A DNA stretch of 53,716 bases from Azospirillum sp. (GTDB taxonomy: Bacteria > Pseudomonadota > Alphaproteobacteria > Azospirillales > Azospirillaceae), in the NCBI GenBank assembly GCA_027486405.1, contig JAIXPD010000093.1:1-53716 (forward strand). The letters are read 5' to 3'. Positions 19,300 through 27,231 of the stretch are shown here, piece after piece. The notes below the pieces were generated by a model that was given only the letters and a program-made list of their open reading frames with translations, was not told where the DNA came from and made no database searches. Positions within the stretch are counted from its first letter, which is position 1. Every line of letters starts with the position of its first letter. A program made the translations under genes and the position numbers.

Positions 19300-19962
19300 A
19301 TGACCGCTTCCCTGCATTACCTTTACGATCCGCTCTGCGGCTGGTGCTACGGCGCGGCCCCGGGTCTGCGCGCCTTGACCGCCGCCGAGGGGTTGCCGCC
19401 GCTGACGCTGCACCCGACCGGGCTGTTCAGCGGGCGTGGCGCGCGTCCGATGGATCCGGTCTTCGCCGCCTATGCCTGGAGCAACGATCTGCGCATCGCC
19501 AAGCTGACCGGGCAGGTCTTCAGCGAGGCCTACCGCGCCGGGCCGCTCGGCAACTCCGACCGCCCCTTCGACTCCACCCCGGCCACCCGCGCCCTGACCG
19601 CCGTCCACCGGGTCGCGCCGCAGCGCGAGGCCGAGGCGCTGGCCGCCATCCAGACCGCCCGTTTCGTGGAGGGCCGCGACATCACCGACGCCGCCGTGTT
19701 GGCCTCCATTCTGCTGGGTCTGGGTCTGGATGCGGCGGCGGGCTTCGCCGCCGACCCGACGCTGGACATTCTGGTGGAGCGCCGCACCGCCGACGGGCGG
19801 GCGCTGCTGGCCGAGGCGCGCGGCAACGGTGTGCCGACGCTGGCCCTGCGGACGCCCGAGGGGCTGGCCCAACTGCCCAGCGACGCGCTCTACCGCAACA
19901 CCGACTCCCTGTTCGCTCCGCTGCGGCGCATCGCCGACGGCGTTCCGCTCTCCGCTCTGTAA
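19300..19962 (+). CDS. DsbA-family thiol oxidoreductase-like protein
   Basis: The 220-residue protein has a thioredoxin-fold DsbA-like architecture with a CGWC active site at residues 13-16 (YDPLCGWCYG), close to the N-terminus, and the C-terminal GVPTLAL strand. There is no signal peptide, so it resembles cytoplasmic FrnE or HCCA-isomerase-like members rather than periplasmic DsbA. It is 13 bp upstream of an exported MBL-fold protein and divergent from a LysR gene, an arrangement suggesting an inducible detoxification or redox module. Confidence 0.88.
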   Translation: MTASLHYLYDPLCGWCYGAAPGLRALTAAEGLPPLTLHPTGLFSGRGARPMDPVFAAYAWSNDLRIAKLTGQVFSEAYRAGPLGNSDRPFDSTPATRALTAVHRVAPQREAEALAAIQTARFVEGRDITDAAVLASILLGLGLDAAAGFAADPTLDILVERRTADGRALLAEARGNGVPTLALRTPEGLAQLPSDALYRNTDSLFAPLRRIADGVPLSAL

Positions 19963-19974
19963 GGATTTCGCGCC

Positions 19975-20874
19975 ATGACCGTTTCGTTTTCCCGCCGCCG
20001 TCTGTTCGCCGTCACCGGGGCGGCGCTCGCGCTTGGCTCCATCGCCACCCTGCCGACGGCGCGCGCCGCCGGGCCGGTGACGTGGACCGTGCTGCCCGGT
20101 GCGGCCACCTCCTTTTTCAAGGCGTCGGTGCTGCTGACCGGTGCCACCGAAGCGGTGCTGATCGACGGTGCCTTCACCCGGTCGGAGGCCCGCGCCCAGG
20201 TCGCCGCGATCCAGGCCAGCGGCAAGCGCCTGACCACCGTGTTCGTCAGCCACGGCGACCCTGACTATTATTTTGGCCTGGAGGAGATCCGCGCCGCCTT
20301 CCCCGACGCCCGCGTCGTCGCCACCGCCAGCACCGTCGCCCACATTCAGAAGACGGTGGAGAAAAAGCGGGAGTTCTGGGGGCCGAAGATGGGGGCGGAG
20401 GCCCCGACCACCGTCGTCCTGCCCACCGTGTTGACCGCCCCGTTCCTGGAACTGGACGGGGAGCGGCTGGAGATCGTCACGCCGGACGCCGGGTTGCCGG
20501 ACCGCGCCTTTGTCTGGGTTCCGTCGATCAAGGGCGTGTTCGGCGGGGTGCTGCTGTTCGCCGGTCTGCACGTCTGGACCGCCGACACCGCCCAGCCGGA
20601 GCAGCGTCAAGCGTGGTTGCGGGCGTTGGACGCCATCGCCACGCGCGCGCCGTCGGTGGTGGTCCCCGCCCACATGGCCGCCGGTTCGGCCACGGATGGG
20701 GCGGCCATCGCCCACACCCGCGCCTATCTGCGCGCCTTTGATGAGGAACTGGCCAAGGCCGCCGATGGCGCGGCGCTGATCGCGGCGATGAAGCGCCTGT
20801 ACCCGACCGCCGGGTTGGAGATCGGGTTGGAGATCGGGGCGAAGGTGGCCAAGGGCGAAATGCGCTGGGGCTGA
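19975..20874 (+). CDS. Exported MBL-fold hydrolase with altered metal motif
   Basis: The 299-residue protein has an N-terminal SRRRLFAVTGAALALGS Tat-like signal with a cleavage region near ARA-AG at residue 32. The metallo-beta-lactamase fold motif HxHxDH is replaced by SHGDPDYYFG; later metal-ligand regions include GVLLFAGLHVWTADT and VVPAHMA. A 12-bp tandem duplication gives LEIGLEIG near the C-terminus. Function is unclear; the changed motif implies altered metal binding. It is probably co-transcribed with the DsbA-like gene. Confidence 0.88.
   Translation: MTVSFSRRRLFAVTGAALALGSIATLPTARAAGPVTWTVLPGAATSFFKASVLLTGATEAVLIDGAFTRSEARAQVAAIQASGKRLTTVFVSHGDPDYYFGLEEIRAAFPDARVVATASTVAHIQKTVEKKREFWGPKMGAEAPTTVVLPTVLTAPFLELDGERLEIVTPDAGLPDRAFVWVPSIKGVFGGVLLFAGLHVWTADTAQPEQRQAWLRALDAIATRAPSVVVPAHMAAGSATDGAAIAHTRAYLRAFDEELAKAADGAALIAAMKRLYPTAGLEIGLEIGAKVAKGEMRWG
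20811..20834 (+). repeat. 12-bp in-frame tandem duplication in the MBL-fold gene
   Basis: CGGGTTGGAGAT is present twice without mismatch, encoding a repeated GLEI near the C-terminus. Confidence 0.85.
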
Positions 20875-21051
20875 GCCACCGCCCCCCTTGGAGGGAAGCG
20901 CTCTGGGTGCGCCCCGCCTTTTGTTGGGCTTCGGTTGGGCACATCGGTCGGGCAGGGCGAATCGGGGCTGGGTTCGAAAAAATGCGGGGTGACTTGGCCC
21001 CGCACCTCCCGTATGAGGGATGACACACCCCATCAAGCGGATGGCATTCCC

Positions 21052-21840
21052 GTGTCGCGTTCGTTTCTGATTGGCCTGCTTGCCACCGTGGCCGGTGGTC
21101 TGGCGGGCTGCACCTCCGATTACTCCCCCAACACCTACTCCAGCGCGGCGGTCCAGCAGGCCAACAAGGTCGAGCCGGGCGTCGTCGTCGGCTACCGCCA
21201 GATCTCGATCAGCGCCAACGGGACCGTCGGGGCTGTGACCGGTGGGGCGGCGGGCGGCATCCTGGGCGCGCAGGTGGGACCCGGCGGCTTCAACTCCGCC
21301 CTCGGGACCGTGGGCGGCAGCGCCATCGGGACCATCCTCGGCACCTCGCTGGAGCACATCGCCGGGGACACCACCGGGTGGGAATACATCGTCCGCAAGC
21401 CGAACGGTGAGTTGCTGTCGCTGAGCCAGCGCGAGCCGCAGCCGATTCCCATCGGCCAGAAGGTGTTGGTCATCACCGGCGGGCAGGCCCGGATCATTCC
21501 GGATTACCAGTCGCTCGGCGATGGAACCGCCCCGGCGGACAAGCCCGCCGACAAGCCAACCGAGAAGCCCGCAGCGGAGAAACCTCCTGCCGAGAAGGCG
21601 TCCACCCCGTCGGTGACGGCCAAGGTTTCGGAGCAGATTCCGCAGACCGACGCCCCCCAGGCCGACGCCAAGCATGAGGAGCCGAAGGCCGCTTCCCCGG
21701 CGGAAACCCCGGTGACGGCCCCGGCTGCAACCACCACCACCCCGACCGCCGCCGCGCCACCCTCCGCGTCGCCGGTGGATGGGCCGGTGCGTCTGGCACC
21801 GTTGCCGACGACCGCCGACGCCGCCAAGACGGTTCAATAG
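21052..21840 (+). CDS. Glycine-zipper outer-membrane lipoprotein
   Basis: Starting at GTG 21052 the protein has 262 residues, with a lipoprotein signal (SRSFLIGLLATVAGGLAGC, lipobox LAGC with Cys-19 or near). A 17-kDa antigen/SlyB-like domain follows, with a glycine zipper (GAVTGGAAGGILGAQVG and GTVGGSAIGTILG). The C-terminal tail is long, Pro/Ala/Lys/Thr-rich and disordered, with PADKP-type repeats, possibly spanning toward peptidoglycan. The frame opens upstream at 20935, but only the GTG gives a proper signal peptide. Role: envelope integrity, by family analogy. Confidence 0.82.
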   Translation: MSRSFLIGLLATVAGGLAGCTSDYSPNTYSSAAVQQANKVEPGVVVGYRQISISANGTVGAVTGGAAGGILGAQVGPGGFNSALGTVGGSAIGTILGTSLEHIAGDTTGWEYIVRKPNGELLSLSQREPQPIPIGQKVLVITGGQARIIPDYQSLGDGTAPADKPADKPTEKPAAEKPPAEKASTPSVTAKVSEQIPQTDAPQADAKHEEPKAASPAETPVTAPAATTTTPTAAAPPSASPVDGPVRLAPLPTTADAAKTVQ

Positions 21841-21938
21841 GCCGATCGTTGGGTTGGTCAGCAAGGCGGCTTGTCCGTCGGTTGGGTTCTGACGCACTCT
21901 GTTAACAACAGCGTGAACGATCCAACCGCCGAGGCCCC

Positions 21939-22430
21939 ATGACCGCGCCCGTCCCGCCCGCGACTCCGTCCACCCCCGCCGCTCCCGCCATCGGGCTTGA
22001 GGAGCTTGACCGGTTGATCCGCGAGGGGGTTCCCCTGGTTGGCGGCTTTGGCATCGTCATCGATCATCTGGCGGCCGGGACCATTCGCCTGCGCCTGCCG
22101 TACAAGGATGATTTCGTCCGCCCCGGCGGGACCGTGACCGGACCGGCGATGTTCGGTTTGGCCGACGTTGCCCTGTATGGCGCGGTGCTGAGCCTGATCG
22201 GGCGGGTCGAACTGGCCGTCACCACCAGCATGACCATCAATTTCCTGCGCCGTCCGCCGCCGGTCGCCGTGATCGCCGAGGCGCGCATCCTGAAGCTGGG
22301 CAAGCGTCTGGCCTATGGCGAGATTCTGATCTTCTCCGAAGGCGATCCGGTCCCGGTCGCCCACGCCACCGGCACCTATTCGATTCCGCCGCACGACCCG
22401 GTGTCCGTTGCGGTATCCGGATACCAATAA
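21939..22430 (+). CDS. PaaI-type hotdog thioesterase
   Basis: The 163-residue protein has the PaaI/YbdB hotdog fold, with the central-helix motif RPGGTVTGPAMFGLADVALYGAV and the strand TTSMTINFLRRPP. Family members hydrolyse acyl-CoA thioesters in the cytoplasm; the substrate cannot be read here. The N-terminal 18 residues are a Pro/Ala-rich extension. It lies alone, upstream of the rplM promoter. Confidence 0.9.
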   Translation: MTAPVPPATPSTPAAPAIGLEELDRLIREGVPLVGGFGIVIDHLAAGTIRLRLPYKDDFVRPGGTVTGPAMFGLADVALYGAVLSLIGRVELAVTTSMTINFLRRPPPVAVIAEARILKLGKRLAYGEILIFSEGDPVPVAHATGTYSIPPHDPVSVAVSGYQ

Positions 22431-22531
22431 CCCGATGTCCGACAAAAAATCATTTCAAATCAACGGTGTTGTGGTAACGGTACAATAATACCGCAATTGC
22501 AACTCATTGATTTCAATGATGAATTTTTGCA

Positions 22532-22560
22532 TTGACACGGGTGTCTCAAAACCGTAGAAA
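22532..22560 (+). promoter_or_regulatory. Sigma-70 type promoter for rplM-rpsI
   Basis: A perfect TTGACA (22532-22537) is followed after 17 bp by TAGAAA (22555-22560), about 65 bp before the rplM start, in an A+T-rich intergenic region. This fits a strong housekeeping promoter for a ribosomal-protein operon. Confidence 0.6.
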
Positions 22561-22626
22561 TCACCCGCTTCGGCGCCTCCGGATTCGGCGGCCTGCCGAT
22601 CCGTGTTAGACCCAACGAGTGTGGCG

Positions 22627-23091
22627 ATGAAGACCTTCAATCTGAAGCCGACCGAAATCGAGAAGAAGTGGTACGTCGTTGACGCCGACGGCCTCGTTCT
22701 CGGGCGGCTTGCCAGCATCCTGGCGAACATCCTGCGCGGCAAGAACAAGCCGACCTACACCCCCCACATGGATTGCGGCGATCACATCGTCGTCATCAAT
22801 GCGGAAAAGGTGAAGCTGACCGGCAACAAGCGCGACGCCGACATTTTCTATTGGCACACCGGTTATCCCGGCGGGATCAAGGGCCGTTCCAAGGGCCAGA
22901 TCCTGGACGGCAAGTACCCGGAACGGGTCATTGAAAAGGCCGTTGAGCGTATGGTTCCGCGTGGTCCGCTGGGCCGCAAGCAGATGACGCACCTGAAGGT
23001 TTACAAGGGCGCCACCCATCCGCATGAGGCGCAGCAGCCCGTCGTCCTCGACGTCGGCTCGATGAACTCGAAGAACAAGCGGAGCGCGTAA
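22627..23091 (+). CDS. rplM: Ribosomal protein L13 (uL13)
   Basis: The 154-residue protein matches L13 throughout: KKWYVVDADGLVLGRLAS, the THMDCGDHIVVINAEKVKLTG region and MVPRGPLGRKQ. It binds 23S rRNA early in 50S assembly. In E. coli L13 regulates its own operon. It is five bases upstream of rpsI, the standard operon order. Confidence 0.99.
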   Translation: MKTFNLKPTEIEKKWYVVDADGLVLGRLASILANILRGKNKPTYTPHMDCGDHIVVINAEKVKLTGNKRDADIFYWHTGYPGGIKGRSKGQILDGKYPERVIEKAVERMVPRGPLGRKQMTHLKVYKGATHPHEAQQPVVLDVGSMNSKNKRSA

Positions 23092-23096
23092 TCCAA

Positions 23097-23579
23097 ATGG
23101 CTCAGGTTACCACCACCCTCTCCGGGCTGAAGGATCTGACGGGCGCTGCCACCGTCGTCGCCGAAGAACTGGCCGCGCCGAAGCTCGACGCCCAGGGCCG
23201 CGCTTACGCCACCGGCAAGCGCAAGGACGCCGTCGCCCGCGTGTGGATCAAGCCGGGTTCCGGCAAGGTCACGATCAACGGCCGCGACCAGACCGTCTAC
23301 TTCGCCCGCCCCGTTCTGCGCATGATGATCGAACAGCCGTTCGGTCTGACCGAGCGCAGCGCGCAGTTCGACGTCGTCGCCACCGTCGCCGGTGGCGGTC
23401 TGTCGGGCCAGGCCGGTGCCGTTCGTCACGGCATCTCCAAGGCGCTGACCTACTTCGAGCCGGGCCTGCGCTCGCCGCTGAAGGCCGCTGGCTTCCTGAC
23501 CCGCGACTCGCGTACGGTCGAACGTAAGAAGTACGGCCGCGCCAAGGCCCGCCGCAGCTTCCAGTTCTCGAAGCGTTAA
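23097..23579 (+). CDS. rpsI: Ribosomal protein S9 (uS9)
   Basis: The 160-residue S9 has an alphaproteobacterial N-terminal extension before YATGKRKDAVARVWIKPG. The C-terminus is the conserved KKYGRAKARRSFQFSKR tail that reaches the P-site tRNA. It is co-transcribed with rplM and followed by a terminator. Confidence 0.99.
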   Translation: MAQVTTTLSGLKDLTGAATVVAEELAAPKLDAQGRAYATGKRKDAVARVWIKPGSGKVTINGRDQTVYFARPVLRMMIEQPFGLTERSAQFDVVATVAGGGLSGQAGAVRHGISKALTYFEPGLRSPLKAAGFLTRDSRTVERKKYGRAKARRSFQFSKR

Positions 23580-23614
23580 GCCCTACACGGACCCGCGCCG
23601 TTACGGTACAAGCG

Positions 23615-23648
23615 AGGGGTGTCCCGCAGGGGGCACCCCTTTCTTTTT
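23615..23648 (+). terminator. Rho-independent terminator after rpsI
   Basis: AGGGGTGTCCC and GGGGCACCCCT pair over 11 positions (one T-G) around a GCAG loop, followed by TTCTTTTT. Confidence 0.88.
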
Positions 23649-23695
23649 GTGTCGATTTTCTTTCATCCGACCTTCCAGCAAAGGACATCGGTTCC

Positions 23696-24760
23696 ATGGC
23701 CTCGACCAGCACATCCGGCGGCACGCCGATTCGTGTCGGCATCCTGGGCGCTTCCGGTTACACCGGCGCCGAACTGGTGCGCATGCTGCTGCGCCACCCG
23801 AACGTCACGATCGCCGCGCTGACCGCCGAACGACAGGCCGGAAAGCCGATGGCGGAGGTGTTCCCGCATCTGGCGGGCTATGGCTTGCCCGATCTGGTGA
23901 AGATCGACGCGCTGGACTGGAACGCCTTGGATTTCATCTTCTGCGCCCTGCCGCACGGGACGACGCAGGAGGTCATCGCCGGGCTGCCCAGCCATCTGAA
24001 GGTCGTCGATCTGTCCGCCGATTTCCGCCTGACCGATCCGGCGGAATACGCCGTGTGGTATGGGCATGAGCACCGCGCCACCGATCTCCAGAAGGAGGTC
24101 GTCTATGGCTTGACGGAGTTCAACCGCGCGGCCGTCGCCTCGGCGCGGGTCGTCGCCAACCCGGGTTGCTACCCCACCTCGTCGCTGCTGCCGCTGCTGC
24201 CGCTGCTGTCGAAGGGGCTGATCGAATCGGACCGCATCGTCATCGACGCCAAGTCGGGCGTGTCGGGGGCGGGGCGCGACGCCAAGCAGGCCAACCTGTT
24301 CTGCGAGGTGTCGGAGGGATTCGCCGCCTATGGCGTCGGCCATCACCGCCACATGCCGGAAATCGAACAGGAACTGCGCGGGGTGGCGGGCCGTCCGGTG
24401 ACGGTGTCCTTCACGCCGCATCTGGTCCCGATGAATCGCGGCATGATGGCCACCATCTATGTCCGCATGACCGATGGCGTGACGGTGGATGATCTGCGCG
24501 CGGCGCTGGCGGCGCGTTACGCCGACGAGCCGTTCGTCGGCGTCACCCCCGCCGGGGCCAACCCGGCCACCCGCCATGTCCGCGCGTCCAACCACGCCTT
24601 GATCGGCGTCACGGCGGACCGCGCGCCGGGCTGCGCCATCCTGGTGTCGGTCATCGACAATCTGGTGAAGGGCGCGTCGGGCCAGGCGATTCAGAACATG
24701 AACGTCATGATGGGCTTTGGCGAAACCACCGGGATCGATCAGGCCCCGCTGTTCCCGTAA
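23696..24760 (+). CDS. argC: N-acetyl-gamma-glutamyl-phosphate reductase
   Basis: The 354-residue enzyme has the Rossmann start VGILGASGYTGAELVRML, the ALPHGTTQEV segment and the catalytic Cys-158 in ANPGCYPTS. The GVGHHRHMPEIEQEL region and NMNVMMGF end are typical. It reduces N-acetylglutamyl phosphate in arginine synthesis. It follows rplM-rpsI across a terminator, a common neighbourhood in Rhodospirillales. The stop region shows a weak 13-bp tandem duplication (TGTTCCCG repeated). Confidence 0.97.
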   Translation: MASTSTSGGTPIRVGILGASGYTGAELVRMLLRHPNVTIAALTAERQAGKPMAEVFPHLAGYGLPDLVKIDALDWNALDFIFCALPHGTTQEVIAGLPSHLKVVDLSADFRLTDPAEYAVWYGHEHRATDLQKEVVYGLTEFNRAAVASARVVANPGCYPTSSLLPLLPLLSKGLIESDRIVIDAKSGVSGAGRDAKQANLFCEVSEGFAAYGVGHHRHMPEIEQELRGVAGRPVTVSFTPHLVPMNRGMMATIYVRMTDGVTVDDLRAALAARYADEPFVGVTPAGANPATRHVRASNHALIGVTADRAPGCAILVSVIDNLVKGASGQAIQNMNVMMGFGETTGIDQAPLFP

Positions 24761-24944
24761 GGTGTTCCCGCAATCGGTGTGGTGACGGGGCGCGTTCGGC
24801 GGCAAACACTGTGTCGTCGGACGCGCACTGTTGCAAAGGGGCCGCAGCCGCCAACGCTTTGTTGGCAAATGACGGATTCCGGTGGTGCCACCCGTCCTGT
24901 GGTGGTTCAATCCGCCCCGTCACGCAAGGGACAGGAACAGCTTT

Positions 24945-25463
24945 ATGTCCGCGATCATTCGGGCCTTCAACGGCGTTCTTCCCACCATCCACCCGACCGC
25001 CTTCGTTGCGGAAACGGCGGTGGTGATCGGAAGGGTCGAGATTGGGCCGGAAAGCGGCATCTGGTATGGCTGCACCGTGCGCGGAGATGTCAACGAGATC
25101 CGAATCGGCGCGCGCACCAACATCCAGGACGGCACGGTCATCCATGTCGCCCAGGACGGGCAGGGCACTTACATCGGCGATGACATCACGGTCGGCCACA
25201 TGGCGCTGCTGCACGCCTGCACGCTGGAGGACGGCTGTTTCATCGGGATGAAGGCCTGCATCATGGACGGCGCGTATGTCGAGTCGGGAGCCATGGTGGC
25301 GGCGGGAGCGCTTGTGACGCCCGGAAAGCGGGTGAAACAGGGGTTTTTGTGGGCTGGAAGCCCGGCAAAGCCGGTTCGTGAGCTTACCGAACGCGATCTC
25401 AGCTATTTTCCGGTATCTGCCCGCCGCTATGCGGATTTGGCGGAAACATATCGGAAAAGCTGA
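24945..25463 (+). CDS. Gamma-class carbonic anhydrase-like hexapeptide protein
   Basis: The 172-residue left-handed beta-helix protein has repeated hexapeptides (VVIGRVEIGPESGIWYGCTVRGD). Metal-ligand histidines occur in GTVIHVA and ITVGHMALLHAC. It belongs to the YrdA/PaaY/CaiE-like group, which includes carbonic anhydrases and complex I gamma-CA relatives. ATG 24945 gives the family-typical MSAIIRAFNG start; the open frame begins 63 bp earlier at a GTG. Confidence 0.9.
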   Translation: MSAIIRAFNGVLPTIHPTAFVAETAVVIGRVEIGPESGIWYGCTVRGDVNEIRIGARTNIQDGTVIHVAQDGQGTYIGDDITVGHMALLHACTLEDGCFIGMKACIMDGAYVESGAMVAAGALVTPGKRVKQGFLWAGSPAKPVRELTERDLSYFPVSARRYADLAETYRKS

Positions 25464-25649
25464 TATGGAAGAGGAGCATAAGCCCAGCGAACAGGGCTGA
25501 CGCTTCAAAGTCTGCTGCGCCGTTGACCGACGGCGCAATCTGTGGCTTGAAGACGTCTGCCTTGCTTGCGTAGGGTCTGATGCTTGCATTGAAAGGTTCA
25601 TCCCCCGCAGGCACTCTGATGGGGAAGGGTTCTGGAAGGGAGTGAAGAC

Positions 25650-26246
25650 ATGAAGACTCTTGTTCGCGCTGGTCTGGCGATTGTGCCGGCCGCTGTTGTT
25701 GCTTTCGGTCTGGCGGCCGCCGCCAACGCCCAGGACGCGAGCCTGGTCGGCAAGGGCACCGCTTGGTGCAACCCGGTCCATGGCTGGAACAGCCAGGTCC
25801 CGGCCGGTGTTGACGCCACCACCGCCAGCGGTGGTTATGTGATCCATCAGGGCAGCGTTCCCTGCGGTCCGGCCGCCGCCGCCCCGGCTGCTCCGGCCGC
25901 CGTGCAGAGCGAATACCTGGTGTTCTTCGACTTCAACAAGTCGGCGATCACCCCGGCCGCTGATCGCGTGATCGGCGACGCCGTTGCCGCGATCCTGAAG
26001 ACCGGCACGGCCACCAAGATCCACGTTGTCGGCCACACCGACAGCTCGGGTTCGCCGGCCTACAACCAGAAGCTCTCGACCGCTCGCGCCACCGCCGTGA
26101 AGACCGCGCTGATCGCCAAGGGCATCGTCGCCGCCAACATCACGACCGAAGGCAAGGGCGAAAGCCAGCTGCTCGTCCAGACGGGTCCGAACGTGCGCGA
26201 GCCGTCGAACCGTCGCGCGCAGATCCTGCCGAAGGTTGCGAAGTAA
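25650..26246 (+). CDS. OmpA-family peptidoglycan-binding protein
   Basis: The 198-residue protein has a signal peptide (cleavage near ANA-QD, residue 27), a short linker containing two cysteines and an Ala/Pro-rich stretch. An OmpA C-terminal domain covers about residues 88-198 (EYLVFFDFNKSAITPAADRV, VVGHTDSSGS, LSTARATAVK, NRRAQI). It would anchor the envelope to peptidoglycan from the periplasm. Codon choice is strongly biased, suggesting high expression. GGAAGGGAGTG serves as ribosome binding site, and a terminator follows. Confidence 0.95.
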   Translation: MKTLVRAGLAIVPAAVVAFGLAAAANAQDASLVGKGTAWCNPVHGWNSQVPAGVDATTASGGYVIHQGSVPCGPAAAAPAAPAAVQSEYLVFFDFNKSAITPAADRVIGDAVAAILKTGTATKIHVVGHTDSSGSPAYNQKLSTARATAVKTALIAKGIVAANITTEGKGESQLLVQTGPNVREPSNRRAQILPKVAK

Positions 26247-26302
26247 TCAGGGACGAGGACCGCTCCGGGGGTTTCGGAACGGTCCACTTCCTTTGCTTAC
26301 AG

Positions 26303-26341
26303 AAAAAGGGCCGTGCCGGGTTTCCGGTGCGGCCCTTTTTT
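26303..26341 (+). terminator. Rho-independent terminator after the OmpA-like gene
   Basis: GGGCCGTGCCGG pairs with CCGGTGCGGCCC (two G-T wobbles) around GTTT, flanked by five A and six T. Confidence 0.9.
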
Positions 26342-26440
26342 CGTGCGCGCTCCATTTGTGCATGATGCGCCGGGCGCGGACGCAGAAAGACCCCGGCCGG
26401 GGCAACCCGGACCGGGGGTCAGGACGGGATCAGGGAAGAT

Positions 26441-27106
26441 TTACGCGCGGTCTTCGATCGGCGCGCCAACCACCAGGGCCAGCGGGACCACCCCCGCCCA
26501 CACCGGGTGCGCCATATCCTCCGGATCATCCTTCGGCGGGCCGGAGCGGACCTTGGCCGACGCCTCGCTGATCGGAAAGGCAAGCACGGCGGTCGCCTTC
26601 ATCTCCTGCGCGTTGGGCGCGCGGACCTTGGCGGCGCGGCCCGGTTCGATCTTTTCGACCAGGGCGTCGAGCGCCGCCCGCTTTTCGGTTTCGTCGTCGA
26701 TCAGGCGCGGGCGGCCGAACAGAACGACGGAACGGTAATTCACCGAATGATGGAAGGCGGAGCGGGCCAGAACCCAACCGTCGATCAGGGACACGGTGAT
26801 GCAGGCGTCACCGCCGCTTTGCAGACGGCGAATCATCCGGCTGGACGACGCGCCGTGAATCAACAATTCGTTGCCAACCCGCCAGGGCACGGTCGGGATC
26901 ACCACCGGAACCGGCCCGTTGGGGCTGTCCATCGCGCCATCGACGAAACCGACATGACAGACCGGGGCCTCGTCCAAAATGGCGTTGATGGTGGCGACGT
27001 CGTAGCAGCCGCGATCCCCCACCCGCACGGTGCGGGTGCGGCGGGTTTGGGCGAGGGCGTCGGTGGTGCTGGTGTCGTCGTTTTGGGAATCGGGGGGGAG
27101 GCTCAT
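26441..27106 (-). CDS. Pyridoxamine 5'-phosphate oxidase-like flavin-binding protein
   Basis: The 221-residue protein belongs to the split-barrel FMN-binding (Pyridox_ox_2/NimA-like) family: DEAPVCHVGFVDG, PVVIPTVPWRVGNELLIHGASSSRM and FHHSVNYRSVVLFGRPR are diagnostic. Family members bind FMN or heme and act as oxidoreductases or unknown reductases. It is divergent from a MocR-type PLP-sensing regulator with shared operator-like repeats, a pairing seen for vitamin B6-linked genes. The start at 27106 is a choice; an upstream in-frame ATG (27163) would fall in the operator. Confidence 0.85.
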   Translation of the reverse strand: MSLPPDSQNDDTSTTDALAQTRRTRTVRVGDRGCYDVATINAILDEAPVCHVGFVDGAMDSPNGPVPVVIPTVPWRVGNELLIHGASSSRMIRRLQSGGDACITVSLIDGWVLARSAFHHSVNYRSVVLFGRPRLIDDETEKRAALDALVEKIEPGRAAKVRAPNAQEMKATAVLAFPISEASAKVRSGPPKDDPEDMAHPVWAGVVPLALVVGAPIEDRA

Positions 27107-27151
27107 GGCGATGCACGGGTCCGATGGTTGCGTTGACACCGGTTTGCCGCC

Positions 27152-27203
27152 AAATTGGTCCAATCAAAAGAGCCATATTGGTGTTTTTGTTGGGTCCAAT
27201 TTG
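27152..27203. promoter_or_regulatory. Repeated GGTCCAAT operator motifs between PNPOx-like gene and mocR
   Basis: ATTGGTCCAAT (27154-27164), a near-perfect palindrome, and TTGGGTCCAATTT (27190-27202) form a direct repeat with about 36 bp spacing. An intervening half-site ATTGG (27177-27181) is also present. MocR/PdxR/GabR regulators bind such direct repeats in divergent promoters. Confidence 0.55.
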
Positions 27204-27231
27204 ACCCGTTTCAGCCACGGAGCTTCCCGAC

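Noticed and set aside
19204..21897. 897-residue minus-strand frame opposite the DsbA-like, MBL and lipoprotein genes
   Set aside because: It is an antisense shadow; it crosses three genes with good motifs on the plus strand.
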